Assembly (NCBI GenBank): GCA_030699345.1 | Contig: JAUYMX010000397.1 | Location: 1-19,501 of the forward strand | Source: Methylococcaceae bacterium | GTDB taxonomy: Bacteria > Pseudomonadota > Gammaproteobacteria > Methylococcales > Methylomonadaceae | DNA: 19,501 nucleotides | Reading direction: 5' to 3' | In this document: positions 7,847 through 15,505 of the stretch, piece after piece | Numbering within the stretch: the stretch's first letter is position 1 | Layout: each line of letters begins with the position of its first letter | The notes under the pieces: generated by a model | Told to the model about the DNA's origin: nothing | Database searches by the model: none | The model's input: only the letters and a program-made list of their open reading frames with translations | Position numbers and translations under genes: made by a program

Positions 7847-9178
7847 GTGCAAAATCAAGAGCAAATAAATCAGTTAAAAAATACCGTTCAAGACTTATTG
7901 GACGAAGCTAAAAAACAGGGTGCAACTGCCGCAGAGGCAGGCTTAAGCCAAGATAATGGCTTGTCTGTCAGCGTGCGACTGGGGGAGGTCGAAACGCTTG
8001 AATACCATTGCGACCAAGGCTTGGGAGTGACGGTCTATTTTGGTCAACGGAAAGGCTCCGCTAGCACGACGGACTTATCACTTGCCTCCATTAAAGAAAC
8101 CGTTAGTGCGGCCTGCAGCATTGCCCGCTTTACCAGTGAAGATAGTTTTTCCGGGTTGCCAGAACAACAGCTGCTGGCGACGGAATTCCCCGATCTTGAG
8201 CTTTATCATCCTTGGGATGTCAACGCTGATAAAGCCATTGCTTTGGCAACAGAATGTGAAGATGCGGCACGCAGCTTTCATCCTGAAATCAGCAACTCTG
8301 AGGGAGCCTCAGTCAATTCTCATCAAGGTATCCGGGTGATGGGTAATAGCTTGGGTTTTTTGCAAGGCTATGCGGCTACCCGGCATTCGCTAAGTTGTTC
8401 AGTATTAGCGCAGCGCGGCGACAGTATGCAGCGGGATTATTGGTACAGCGTCGCCAGAAATGCCTTGCATCTTGAGTCAGCGGTTTCGATAGGCAATAAG
8501 GCTGCTGAGCGAACTCTTAGACGTTTAGAAGGCCGTAGCTTAAGCACACGGCAATGCCCTGTGCTGTATTGCGCAGAAACCGCCTCAGGATTGCTCGGCT
8601 CGTTTATTGGTGCGATTAGCGGCGGCAATTTGTATCGTAAATCGTCGTTTTTACTCGATGCTTTGGGCACACAAGTATTCCCCGAGTTTGTACGCATCCA
8701 CGAACAACCCCATTTAAAAGCGGCCTTAGGCAGTGCAGCTTATGACGGCGAAGGTGTCGCAACGAAGCCGCGTGACATTGTCACCGGCGGAATATTGCAA
8801 GGTTATGTGCTGGGCACTTATTCAGCCCGAAAATTAGGCATGCAAAGTACCGGTAACGCAGGCGGCGTGCATAATTTGACCATCGATCCCGGCACCTTGG
8901 ATTTTGACGGCATGTTAAAAGAATTAAATACCGGTTTATTGGTCACCGAATTGATGGGGCAGGGCGTTAACATGGTGACGGGCGACTATTCTCGCGGTGC
9001 CGCCGGTTTCTGGGTGGAAAACGGGCAGATTCAGTACCCGGTTGAAGAAATCACTATCGCCGGTAATTTAAAAGACATGCTGAAAAACATCGTTGCCATC
9101 GGTAATGATGTCGATTATCGCGGCAACATCCGCACCGGTTCCATATTGGTTGAACAACTGTCGATTGCTGGGGAATAA
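7847..9178 (+). CDS. pmbA: PmbA (TldE), partner subunit of the TldD protease
   Basis: A 443-residue TldD/PmbA-family protein (E. coli PmbA is 450), expected in the cytoplasm. It shares the fold of TldD but lacks the HExxxH motif, as expected of the non-catalytic partner. Typical segments are the N-terminal VRLGEVETLEYHCDQGLGVTVYFG, the region around GYVLGTYSARKLGMQSTGNAGG and the C-terminal GAAGFWVENGQIQYPVEEITIAGN. PmbA completes the heterodimer and helps admit extended peptides to the TldD active site. The start is GTG at 7847, with AGAG 6 bp upstream as a modest ribosome site. In E. coli pmbA lies away from tldD; here they are neighbours and probably act and evolve together. Separate transcription is possible, because the repeat at 7651-7741 lies between them. 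Confidence 0.96.
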   Translation: MQNQEQINQLKNTVQDLLDEAKKQGATAAEAGLSQDNGLSVSVRLGEVETLEYHCDQGLGVTVYFGQRKGSASTTDLSLASIKETVSAACSIARFTSEDSFSGLPEQQLLATEFPDLELYHPWDVNADKAIALATECEDAARSFHPEISNSEGASVNSHQGIRVMGNSLGFLQGYAATRHSLSCSVLAQRGDSMQRDYWYSVARNALHLESAVSIGNKAAERTLRRLEGRSLSTRQCPVLYCAETASGLLGSFIGAISGGNLYRKSSFLLDALGTQVFPEFVRIHEQPHLKAALGSAAYDGEGVATKPRDIVTGGILQGYVLGTYSARKLGMQSTGNAGGVHNLTIDPGTLDFDGMLKELNTGLLVTELMGQGVNMVTGDYSRGAAGFWVENGQIQYPVEEITIAGNLKDMLKNIVAIGNDVDYRGNIRTGSILVEQLSIAGE

Positions 9179-9236
9179 GCCGACATTGGTCCATTTACAT
9201 CGTTGCCAGCTATGCTCGTTCGGATGCGCTCCTTCG

Positions 9237-9284
9237 GCATTATGTCCAAAGCTATAATGCTGTAGGAGTGGGCCATGCCCGCGA
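9237..9284. repeat. REP-like palindrome with adjoining hairpin
   Basis: Bases 9261-9284 begin TGTAGGAGTGGGCC and continue ATGCCCGCGA. The core GTGGGC-CAT-GCCCGC forms a 6-bp stem (one G-T wobble) with a 3-base loop. The form GGAG..GGGC..GCCCGCGA closely resembles REP elements of Pseudomonas and related bacteria. Directly before it, GCATTAT (9237-9243) pairs with ATAATGC (9254-9260). It lies 82 bp after pmbA and may stabilise or end that transcript. Nothing else recognisable is in 9179-9389. Confidence 0.7.
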
Positions 9285-9389
9285 TTGATTACTGATGGAT
9301 GTTTGCTATCGTCCGCGGACACGTCCTGTTTTTACACATCTTGCTTAATGACCAGCAGCTTTAATCCATCTTTCGTCCAGAGTCATTAA

Positions 9390-10412
9390 ATGCGCATTGT
9401 AAACATTATGCTGAGTGGCTCGGCAGTCCCCTTTGGGACTGAACAAGTTGCATACAAATATACAAATCTGTTTTTGGAAAAGGGACACGACGTCTTATTC
9501 ATCTATAAAAATACTTATGATGAAGAGGGGGTTGAGAAAAAACATCCACACTTGACGCGCTTGCGCCTGCAAAACAAAAGCCTCTTATCGCTAATAAAAA
9601 TGCGGTTTTTTATCAAAAGATGGCAGCCCGATGTCATTTTTGTGCATAACTTTTTTAGTCGCACCCGGTTTGCCGGGGCTGGCATTGCACCAATGTTTGG
9701 AATTGCTCACCTGGAAAAATTCTGGTCGATGAAAGCCTACGAAGCGGTTATTTCGCTTCGTCCTGACTCGGTTGCTTTAGCGAAAGAGCAAGGCGTTTTA
9801 GACGACAAGATTTTTGTCATTCCTAATACCTGTAATTTGACAAAGTCCTTCCCGGCTAAGCAAAAATGGCATGATGTGCCTGTTATCGGAGCAATGGGGC
9901 GCTTGTCTGATGAGAAAAACTTTGCAACGTTGATTCGGGCGTGTGCGCTGTTAAATCGCCAAAACATCCCGTTTCGGCTTGTTTTGGCTGGGTCAGGCGC
10001 ACAGGAAAATGAGCTGAAAAGCTTGGTTAAAAAAGAAGGGCTTGAGAACCTAGTCACTTTCTTGGGATTTGTAACAGATGCCTCAAAGTTTTATCAATCA
10101 ATAGATGTTTTTTGCGTGCCGTCTTCGTTTGAACCTTTTGGCCTGGTGTTGCTTGAAGCGATGTTTTCATCAAAACCGATTGTTGCTAGTTCGGTAATCA
10201 GTTTTCAGCAAATTTTGACTAACAAAACGGGATTGCTCTCGGAAACGTTTTCGCCAGAGTCGTTTGCGAAAAACTTAGAATGGGCGCTCAGTAATCCAGA
10301 CAAGGCAATTCAGATGGGGCAAAATGCCCGCGCGCATTATGATAAAAATTATGCGCCGGATGTGCTTTATGAAAAGCTGATGGGGATGGTTAAGACAGTA
10401 AAAAAATATTAA
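9390..10412 (+). CDS. GT4-family glycosyltransferase, acceptor unknown
   Basis: A 340-residue GT-B glycosyltransferase without membrane segments, probably cytoplasmic or peripheral at the membrane. The N-terminal Rossmann half begins MRIVNIMLSGSAVPFGTEQVA, a variant of the GGAE-type acceptor-side loop. The C-terminal donor half shows GAMGRLSDEKNFATLI, LVLAGSGAQENEL and the EX7E motif (Glu248 and Glu256 in EPFGLVLLEAM). Such enzymes transfer a hexose from a nucleotide sugar onto lipid-linked glycans, lipopolysaccharide or exopolysaccharide; donor and acceptor cannot be told from sequence. It stands alone, flanked by a REP-like palindrome and the convergent greB, with no other polysaccharide gene beside it. 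It looks AT-richer by eye than tldD/pmbA, so it could be an acquired gene. ATG 9390 is preceded by CAGAG as a weak ribosome site. Confidence 0.88.
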   Translation: MRIVNIMLSGSAVPFGTEQVAYKYTNLFLEKGHDVLFIYKNTYDEEGVEKKHPHLTRLRLQNKSLLSLIKMRFFIKRWQPDVIFVHNFFSRTRFAGAGIAPMFGIAHLEKFWSMKAYEAVISLRPDSVALAKEQGVLDDKIFVIPNTCNLTKSFPAKQKWHDVPVIGAMGRLSDEKNFATLIRACALLNRQNIPFRLVLAGSGAQENELKSLVKKEGLENLVTFLGFVTDASKFYQSIDVFCVPSSFEPFGLVLLEAMFSSKPIVASSVISFQQILTNKTGLLSETFSPESFAKNLEWALSNPDKAIQMGQNARAHYDKNYAPDVLYEKLMGMVKTVKKY

Positions 10413-10420
10413 AGGCCAAG

Positions 10421-10449
10421 CGCAAACGGCGATTGTTTGGCGTTATTTT
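10421..10449. terminator. Candidate terminator between convergent glycosyltransferase and greB
   Basis: CGCAAAC (10421-10427) can pair with GTTTGGCG (10435-10442) with one bulged base, followed on the + strand by TTATTTTCC. On the - strand the same arms are followed by an AT-rich stretch ending in T-runs (10401-10412). It could end both converging transcripts. The stem is short and imperfect. Confidence 0.4.
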
Positions 10450-10482
10450 CCTTGTCCGCAACCTGTATATAAACTCATCTTG

Positions 10483-10980
10483 CTAGCTTTCATAACGAAT
10501 ATCCACCACCACATAGCGCGTTGTCTGAACTTCGTTACTAACCACCACTTCATCATCAAAAGTCTTTTTTAGCAGCACTTTGGCCAGCGGTGAATCAAGA
10601 CTAATGTAGTTCTTTTTTGGGTCGAGCTCATCAGCGCCGACGATGCGATAAGTTATTTCTTCGCCTTGTTCATTTTCCAACGTTACCCAAGCGCAAAAAA
10701 ATATTTTGTCTTGATCGTCCGGCGGCCTTGCGACGATATTTAGCGACGGCATGCGTTTTTGCAGGTAATGGATGCGGCGGTCTATGCCGCGTAATTCTTT
10801 CTTGCGATAGATGTATTCGGCATTCTCCGAGCGGTCGCCTTCGGCTGCGGCTGCTGATAGGGCGGCGGTAACTTCTTTGCGTTTATCCCATAACTCCCGC
10901 AATTCAGCTTCCAGATGTTGGTAGCCTGCTTGCGTGATATAGGGTGAGGATTTGGCTTGAGGGGGTCGCCAGCGGGACAT
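10483..10980 (-). CDS. greB: Transcription elongation factor GreB
   Basis: A 165-residue GreB. It binds in the secondary channel of RNA polymerase and triggers cleavage of the backtracked RNA 3' end, restarting stalled complexes. The N-terminal coiled coil (about residues 12-78) carries the tip residues in AAEGDRSENAEY, where the conserved Asp and Glu help hold the catalytic Mg. The C-terminal FKBP-like domain includes RIVGADELDPKKNYISLDSPLAKVLLKK, the hallmark of GreB over GreA. I chose the ATG at 10980 (MSRWRPP). AGGA lies 6 bp upstream of it, and MSR[YW]RPP is a usual GreB start. The open frame runs 16 codons further to 11028, but that extension resembles no Gre protein and has no ribosome site. 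Divergent from slyD. Confidence 0.96.
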   Translation of the reverse strand: MSRWRPPQAKSSPYITQAGYQHLEAELRELWDKRKEVTAALSAAAAEGDRSENAEYIYRKKELRGIDRRIHYLQKRMPSLNIVARPPDDQDKIFFCAWVTLENEQGEEITYRIVGADELDPKKNYISLDSPLAKVLLKKTFDDEVVVSNEVQTTRYVVVDIRYES

Positions 10981-11021
10981 TTGCGTTCCTAAAATGAGGG
11001 TAAGCGATTGAGGAATTTTTT

Positions 11022-11050
11022 CGGACAAATGCCCGTTAACTCTTTATCAT
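11022..11050 (+). promoter_or_regulatory. Candidate sigma-70 promoter for slyD
   Basis: CGGACA (11022-11027) matches four of six -35 bases. After exactly 17 bp, TATCAT (11045-11050) matches five of six -10 bases. Transcription would start near 11057, leaving a short leader with the AGAAGG ribosome site (11071-11076) 7 bp before the slyD ATG. The promoter lies in the divergent greB-slyD gap. Confidence 0.5.
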
Positions 11051-11083
11051 GAGCGCCTTTTAAATACAGAAGAAGGTTTTATC

Positions 11084-11566
11084 ATGCAAGTAGCAGACAA
11101 TTTAGCGGTATCTATTCATTATACGTTGACCAATGACGAGGGCGAAGTGATCGATACCTCAGAAGGTGATGAAGCGCTGGCTTATCTGCATGGTTACGGA
11201 AATATCATTTCCGGCTTGGAAAGTGCCTTAACTGGTAAATCCGTTGGCGATAAATTTAAGGTACGCATTGATGCCGAAGATGCTTATGGCGAAATCGAAG
11301 ATGACCGCGTCCAGATCGTTTCCATCGAAATGTTTGAAGGCGTTGATGAGTTGGAAGTTGGCATGCAGTTTCATGCTGATGTCAGTTCAGGTCCTGGCGT
11401 GATTACCATTATCAACATTGATGGCGATGACATCACCATTGATGGTAATCATCCATTAGCGGGTGTGCCGTTAACGTTTGACGTTGAAGTGGTTGATATT
11501 AGACCGGCAACTGATGAAGAAATATCTCATGGACACATTCACGGCGCTGGTGGTCACCACCATTAA
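11084..11566 (+). CDS. slyD: SlyD-like FKBP peptidyl-prolyl isomerase with His-rich tail
   Basis: A 160-residue cytoplasmic FKBP-type cis-trans prolyl isomerase and chaperone of the SlyD class. The split FKBP domain is visible (residues 1-70, with YLHGYGNIISGLESALTGKSVGD, and about 120-145). An inserted IF chaperone flap lies between them (about 70-120, with GMQFHADVSSGPGVITI). NHPLAGVPLTFDVEVVDIRPAT is the usual end of the fold. The C-terminus GHIHGAGGHHH is a short metal-binding tail; E. coli SlyD has a longer one and delivers nickel during hydrogenase maturation. Metal binding here is inferred from histidine content. A strong AGAAGG ribosome site precedes the ATG. The last codons double as the stem of a terminator-like hairpin. 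Confidence 0.93.
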   Translation: MQVADNLAVSIHYTLTNDEGEVIDTSEGDEALAYLHGYGNIISGLESALTGKSVGDKFKVRIDAEDAYGEIEDDRVQIVSIEMFEGVDELEVGMQFHADVSSGPGVITIINIDGDDITIDGNHPLAGVPLTFDVEVVDIRPATDEEISHGHIHGAGGHHH

Positions 11567-11571
11567 TTTTT
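11548..11571 (+). terminator. Terminator-like hairpin inside the slyD His-tail codons
   Basis: TGGTGG (11548-11553) and CCACCA (11557-11562) form a perfect 6-bp stem with a 3-base loop, followed by TTAATTTTT across the stop codon. The stem encodes part of the glycine/histidine tail. Position and T-tract suit an intrinsic terminator, but repetitive Gly/His codons can produce such a stem by chance. Confidence 0.45.
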
Positions 11572-11964
11572 AACAGGTAGCTGAATTAGTTAAGCGTAAA
11601 CATTCCTGTGTAAATAGTCGTTAAAAACCTCTGGAAACCGGCCTGAGTATAGGATCGTTAATTGATTCACGGCCGGCGTCCATTTGAGAATCGAAAATTT
11701 TGTTCTCTGTAATCTTCTGTTCGTTATTTAAAACGCCTTCACTGGGCGACCTGCCTATTTATCTGTTGCAAATATAAACTCGATAAGTCCTCTTTGATCT
11801 TGTGCGTCCGCATGTTTATTACCCGTAAGACATAATCGAATGGTTTTATAATAAAGCTGACAAACCATTCGTTCGTGCTAATTCTGCCCTGATTGTAATT
11901 GAAGTGTATGAACAGATAATTTTTGGACACTTCCAACATGACTCAACAAATAAGATAGGCGCTT
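11572..11964. other. Long non-coding gap before prsK
   Basis: Nearly 400 bp without a convincing gene. A 66-codon frame on the - strand (11739-11939) has no ribosome site, no family resemblance and AT-biased composition, so I do not call it. Visible structures are: a CCGGCC/GGCCGG pair (11638-11643, 11671-11676); a 10-bp inverted repeat around a TATAAT (11837-11871, listed separately); and GAAGTGT/ACACTTC (11901-11907, 11927-11933), 19 bp apart and close to the prsK start. No -24/-12 (sigma-54) promoter was found. The size and the repeats suggest a regulated promoter region for prsKR. Confidence 0.5.
11837..11871 (+). promoter_or_regulatory. Candidate prsK promoter -10 bracketed by a 10-bp inverted repeat
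   Basis: CGAATGGTTT (11837-11846) and its exact inverse AAACCATTCG (11862-11871) flank 15 bp that begin with a perfect TATAAT (11847-11852). No good -35 is found 16-18 bp upstream, which is common for activator-dependent promoters. A dimeric regulator on the repeat would overlap the -10 box and probable start site. The repeat is seen directly; the operator role is inference. A transcribed hairpin is the alternative. Confidence 0.4.
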
Positions 11965-14046
11965 ATGGAAAATTACAGTTTGTACAGTTATGCCACCGCA
12001 GCGTTAGCCAATATATTTTTGTTGCCCATGGCGCTGCTGGGATTTAAAAAAAATCCGGTGGCAATTCCGGTAATTATTGCGGCGCTGTTTTCTCTATGTT
12101 GGTCGGCAGTTATCTCTTTTACGTTGTATAACAATGAGTTGTTTACCTCGGAAATTTTACCTGTTGAAACTTTGCGTAATGCGGGGTGGCTGTTTTTATT
12201 AAGCGTGTTGATTTCCCGGCAGCAATTTAGCAGTAACTATGTGCTGCTACTAAAGTCCCGTCTGGCTCAGGGACTAATTGTTTTTGTGGGTTTTATTTTT
12301 ATTCTGGAAGCGTTGCCCGATTTTCGATACCAAGTGCAGCAATTCGTTGGACAAGATTTTCGCTTGGTGGCTCATGTGCTGTTTGCCATTATGGGATTGA
12401 TGATGGTGGAGCAACTTTATCGCAACTCTTCAATGGAAATGCGTTGGGCGTTAAAGTTTTTATGCTTGGGGTTAGCCTCCATTTTTATTATCGATTTTTT
12501 CGTTTACAGCAAATCGCTGCTATTTTCCCAGCTGGATTCAACGTTATGGAATTCACGCGGATTTATCAACGGCTTGGTGGTTCCTTTGTTGGCCGTTTCG
12601 GTGTATCGCCTGCAAACTGAAGATATTTTAAGACTCTCCAGAATCACCGTTTCCAAAAAAGTTATCTTTCACACGACCGTATTGTTTGGCACCGGGCTGT
12701 ATTTGATTTTGATGTCGGTGACGGGATTTTATATCCGTGATTATGGCGGTAACTGGGGCGAAGTCGCGCAACTCTTGTTCTTTTTTTTAGCGATAGTGTT
12801 GCTGTTAGTGCTATTTGTGTCAGGCAAAGTCAGGGCCTTGGCCAAAGTGTATTTCAGCAAGCACTTTGTCCACTATCGTTACGATTATCGTGATGAGTGG
12901 CTTAAGTTGAGCAGAACTATCGCCCAGTTAAACTCAGTGAACGAGCTGTCAGGCTTTATCATTACAACCTTGGCGAGTTTGGTTGAGAGCTGTGGCGGCG
13001 GTTTATGGTTAAAAAATGAGCAGGGTGATTTTTATTTAGCGGAAGAAAATAATCCTGGCTTTGCGCCGCCTCAATTGCTACATGCGCATGACTCGCTCAT
13101 CCAGTTTCTCATTGAAAAACAATGGGTGATTGATTTTGTGGAATACGTTAATGACCCTGACGTGTATGACGGTGTTGATTTGTCGCAATGGAATACCGAT
13201 AAAAACGATGTCTGGCTGATAGTGCCGTTATTCCGCCAAAATGAACTTGAAGCCCTGGTTGTGTTGACCCAAGCCAAAGTGCCCAGGCGGCTTAATTGGG
13301 AAGATCATGATTTGCTGAAAACCGTCGGTATGCAATTGGCAAATGCCTTGGCGTTGAGTCATGCCAGTGACGCCTTATCGAGATCACGGCAGTTTGAAGC
13401 ATATAACCGGCTTTCAGCCTTTTTGGTGCATGATCTAAAAAATCTGGTCGCGCAAATTTCGTTGATTGTTAAAAATGCCGAAAAACATAAGCGCAATCCA
13501 GAATTTGTTGATGATGCCATCGCCACCTTGGAAAATGTGGTCAGCAAAATTGATCATTTATTGGCTCAGTTAAAAAAAGGCAATATACAAAGCGATACCC
13601 GCACCTTGGTTAATTTGGTTGATATTGCCCATGATGTGGCGATACAACAAGCCGGTAACAGCCCCGCGCTACAATTGGATGTACGGCAGGATGTGATTGA
13701 AGTATTTGCGGAAAAAGAAAAGATGACTGCGATCCTCGGGCATCTTGTGCAAAATGCTCAAGAAGCAACAGATGCTGATGGCTTTGTCAGACTTGAACTA
13801 AGCTGTGATGGCAGTCAGGCGTTTATTAAAGTGATTGATGATGGTCATGGCATGGACAGTAAATTTATTGCCGAGCGTTTATTTAAGCCATTTGATACCA
13901 CCAAAGGCAACGCCGGCATGGGCATTGGTGTCTACGAGGCTCGGGATTACATCGTAAAGTTGAACGGACAAATCGCGGTTGAAAGCCAACCGGGTGAGGG
14001 GTCAGTTTTCAGCATTAGCTTACCGTTAGGCGAACGCAATAGTTAA
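11965..14046 (+). CDS. prsK: PrsK, membrane histidine kinase of the XrtA/PEP-CTERM system
   Basis: A 693-residue sensor kinase. The first 300 residues hold eight or nine membrane spans, starting MENYSLYSYATAALANIFL, the usual PrsK N-terminus. A GAF-like domain follows (about 318-470). The dimerisation/phosphoacceptor helix carries His489 in FLVHDLKN, and the ATPase domain shows the N box (Asn597 in HLVQNAQEA), the G1 box (DDGHGMD, 625-631) and the G2 box (GNAGMGIGV from 648). All catalytic motifs look intact. PrsK is found in genomes with exosortase A, beside PrsR, and is thought to control PEP-CTERM proteins and exopolysaccharide in floc- or biofilm-forming bacteria. Its signal is unknown. 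prsR follows after 22 bp, so the two are one operon. TAGG 6-9 bp upstream serves as ribosome site. Confidence 0.94.
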   Translation: MENYSLYSYATAALANIFLLPMALLGFKKNPVAIPVIIAALFSLCWSAVISFTLYNNELFTSEILPVETLRNAGWLFLLSVLISRQQFSSNYVLLLKSRLAQGLIVFVGFIFILEALPDFRYQVQQFVGQDFRLVAHVLFAIMGLMMVEQLYRNSSMEMRWALKFLCLGLASIFIIDFFVYSKSLLFSQLDSTLWNSRGFINGLVVPLLAVSVYRLQTEDILRLSRITVSKKVIFHTTVLFGTGLYLILMSVTGFYIRDYGGNWGEVAQLLFFFLAIVLLLVLFVSGKVRALAKVYFSKHFVHYRYDYRDEWLKLSRTIAQLNSVNELSGFIITTLASLVESCGGGLWLKNEQGDFYLAEENNPGFAPPQLLHAHDSLIQFLIEKQWVIDFVEYVNDPDVYDGVDLSQWNTDKNDVWLIVPLFRQNELEALVVLTQAKVPRRLNWEDHDLLKTVGMQLANALALSHASDALSRSRQFEAYNRLSAFLVHDLKNLVAQISLIVKNAEKHKRNPEFVDDAIATLENVVSKIDHLLAQLKKGNIQSDTRTLVNLVDIAHDVAIQQAGNSPALQLDVRQDVIEVFAEKEKMTAILGHLVQNAQEATDADGFVRLELSCDGSQAFIKVIDDGHGMDSKFIAERLFKPFDTTKGNAGMGIGVYEARDYIVKLNGQIAVESQPGEGSVFSISLPLGERNS

Positions 14047-14068
14047 TTTACAACAAGGTTAAGTCACA

Positions 14069-15433
14069 ATGGACGATAAGAAAATCCTGCTCGTGGTCGA
14101 GGACGACCCAGGTTTACAAAAACAATTTAAATGGAGTTTTGAGGCCTATCAAACCATTATTGCCGGTAAGCGCAGTGAAGCGATTGCAGCATTAAGACGG
14201 CATGAACCTAAAGTAGTGACGTTAGATTTAGGGTTGCCGCCAGATCCTACCAATGCCAGCGAAGGCTTAAAAACACTGACTGAAATTTTGGCGTTGGCCC
14301 CCGCCACTAAAGTCATTGTTGTTACCGGTAATGATGATCGTGAAAATGCTATCAAGGCTGTTGCCATGGGCGCTTACGATTTTTACCAAAAGCCGATTGA
14401 TATTGACGTGCTCAATTTAATTATCGCGCGAGCATTCCATTTGCACGAGCTGGAGCAAGATCATCTAAATCATCATCACACAAGTTCAGAACCGTTGACG
14501 GGCATTATTGCCTCGTGCCCTAAGATGCAAGAGCTATCTCGAACCATTGAAAAAATAGCGCCAACCCGAGCGACAACATTGTTGTTAGGCGAAAGCGGTA
14601 CGGGTAAAGAAGTGCTGGCTCGCGCCATACACGCGCTAAGTGACCGCTCCGATCAACCTTTTATAGCGGTAAATTGCGCGGCAATCCCTGAAAACTTGTT
14701 GGAAAGTGAGTTATTCGGTTATGAGAGAGGCGCTTTTACCGGTGCGACTCAGCAAACCAAGGGCAAAATAGAATATGCCAATAAAGGGACTTTTTTCCTC
14801 GATGAAATCGGCGACTTACCGATTAACCTGCAAGCTAAACTGCTTCGTTTCCTGCAGGAACGTACTATTGAACGCATTGGCGGCAGGCAAGAAATTCCGG
14901 TGGATGTGCGTGTGTTGTGTGCAACGCATCAAAATTTACAAACCTATATTGACGATGGCAGGTTCCGCAGTGATTTGTACTATCGCCTAAGTGAATTTAC
15001 CATCAACATTCCGCCGTTAAGAGATCGGGTTGGTGACGCGGTTGTTATTGCGCATGTGCTACTAAAACGCTTTTGCGAACAGCACAATAAAAAATTAAAA
15101 GGTTTCAGTTCTGATGCCATTCGGGCAATTGAATGTTATACCTGGCCCGGCAATGTCCGCGAACTTGAAAATAGAATTAACCGAGCCGTGATTATTTCCA
15201 ATGACGCCAGTATCAGCGTTAAAGATTTGGAATTGGATAATGACAATACACTGCAAAATGAACGTGCCCCGTTTAATCTAAAAGAAGTCCGTGAAGCCGC
15301 TGAATCCATGGCTATTAGACGAGCGTTGTTTCACACCAAAAATAATATATCCAACACCGCCAAGTTACTCGGTGTTGCCAGGCCGACGTTATATTCCTTG
15401 TTAAGCAAATATGGCATTGAGGTTGACGAATAA
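14069..15433 (+). CDS. prsR: PrsR, sigma-54-dependent response regulator of the XrtA/PEP-CTERM system
   Basis: A 454-residue NtrC-family activator with three domains. The receiver (1-120) has Asp12/13, phosphoacceptor Asp53 in VTLDLGLPPDP, Thr86 and Lys108. The AAA+ domain (about 145-380) has Walker A GESGTGKE from 174, the sigma-54 contact loop GAFTGA at 221-226 and Walker B FLDEIGD with Asp245/Glu246. A C-terminal Fis-type helix-turn-helix ends the protein (about 425-450, NNISNTAKLLGVARPTLYSLL). PrsR should receive phosphate from PrsK and open sigma-54 promoters. Likely targets are PEP-CTERM protein and polysaccharide genes; I saw no such promoter in this window. All key residues are present. 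AAGG lies 10-13 bp before the ATG. Confidence 0.95.
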   Translation: MDDKKILLVVEDDPGLQKQFKWSFEAYQTIIAGKRSEAIAALRRHEPKVVTLDLGLPPDPTNASEGLKTLTEILALAPATKVIVVTGNDDRENAIKAVAMGAYDFYQKPIDIDVLNLIIARAFHLHELEQDHLNHHHTSSEPLTGIIASCPKMQELSRTIEKIAPTRATTLLLGESGTGKEVLARAIHALSDRSDQPFIAVNCAAIPENLLESELFGYERGAFTGATQQTKGKIEYANKGTFFLDEIGDLPINLQAKLLRFLQERTIERIGGRQEIPVDVRVLCATHQNLQTYIDDGRFRSDLYYRLSEFTINIPPLRDRVGDAVVIAHVLLKRFCEQHNKKLKGFSSDAIRAIECYTWPGNVRELENRINRAVIISNDASISVKDLELDNDNTLQNERAPFNLKEVREAAESMAIRRALFHTKNNISNTAKLLGVARPTLYSLLSKYGIEVDE

Positions 15434-15454
15434 AATAAGCCGATTGCGTATAAT
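15423..15454 (+). promoter_or_regulatory. Weak candidate promoter for trhO
   Basis: A perfect TATAAT (15449-15454) lies 51 bp before the trhO ATG, in the 72-bp gap after prsR. The nearest -35-like box, TTGACG (15423-15428), overlaps the end of prsR but is 20 bp away, longer than normal. No terminator separates prsR from trhO, so read-through is also possible. Confidence 0.3.
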
Positions 15455-15505
15455 CATCCGTTAACTCAGCTTTTTAATGTTCGGTTCTTAGCGAGAAACA
15501 GCCCC

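Noticed and set aside
7643..7864. 73-codon frame on the - strand over the tldD-pmbA gap
   Set aside because: It is mostly translation of the inverted-repeat element and shows no protein family features.
10981..11028. 16-codon N-terminal extension of greB
   Set aside because: The ATG at 10980 has an AGGA site at good spacing and gives the usual GreB N-terminus; the extension has neither.
11638..11676. CCGGCC/GGCCGG pair as a terminator for slyD
   Set aside because: The 27-base loop and absence of a T-run make it a poor terminator; the hairpin at 11548-11571 fits better.
11739..11939. 66-codon frame on the - strand in the prsK upstream gap
   Set aside because: No ribosome site, no recognisable motif, AT-driven composition, and it covers the candidate promoter repeats of prsK.
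11572..11964. Sigma-54 promoter for prsK (autoregulation by PrsR)
   Set aside because: No GG-N10-GC pattern resembling the -24/-12 consensus was found when reading this gap.
12781..12788. Run of eight T inside prsK as a slippage site
   Set aside because: It codes for phenylalanines of a membrane span, and an eight-base T-run is not rare in AT-rich spans; much weaker than the ten-C tract. The same holds for the T-run in the bamC signal peptide near 5458-5465.
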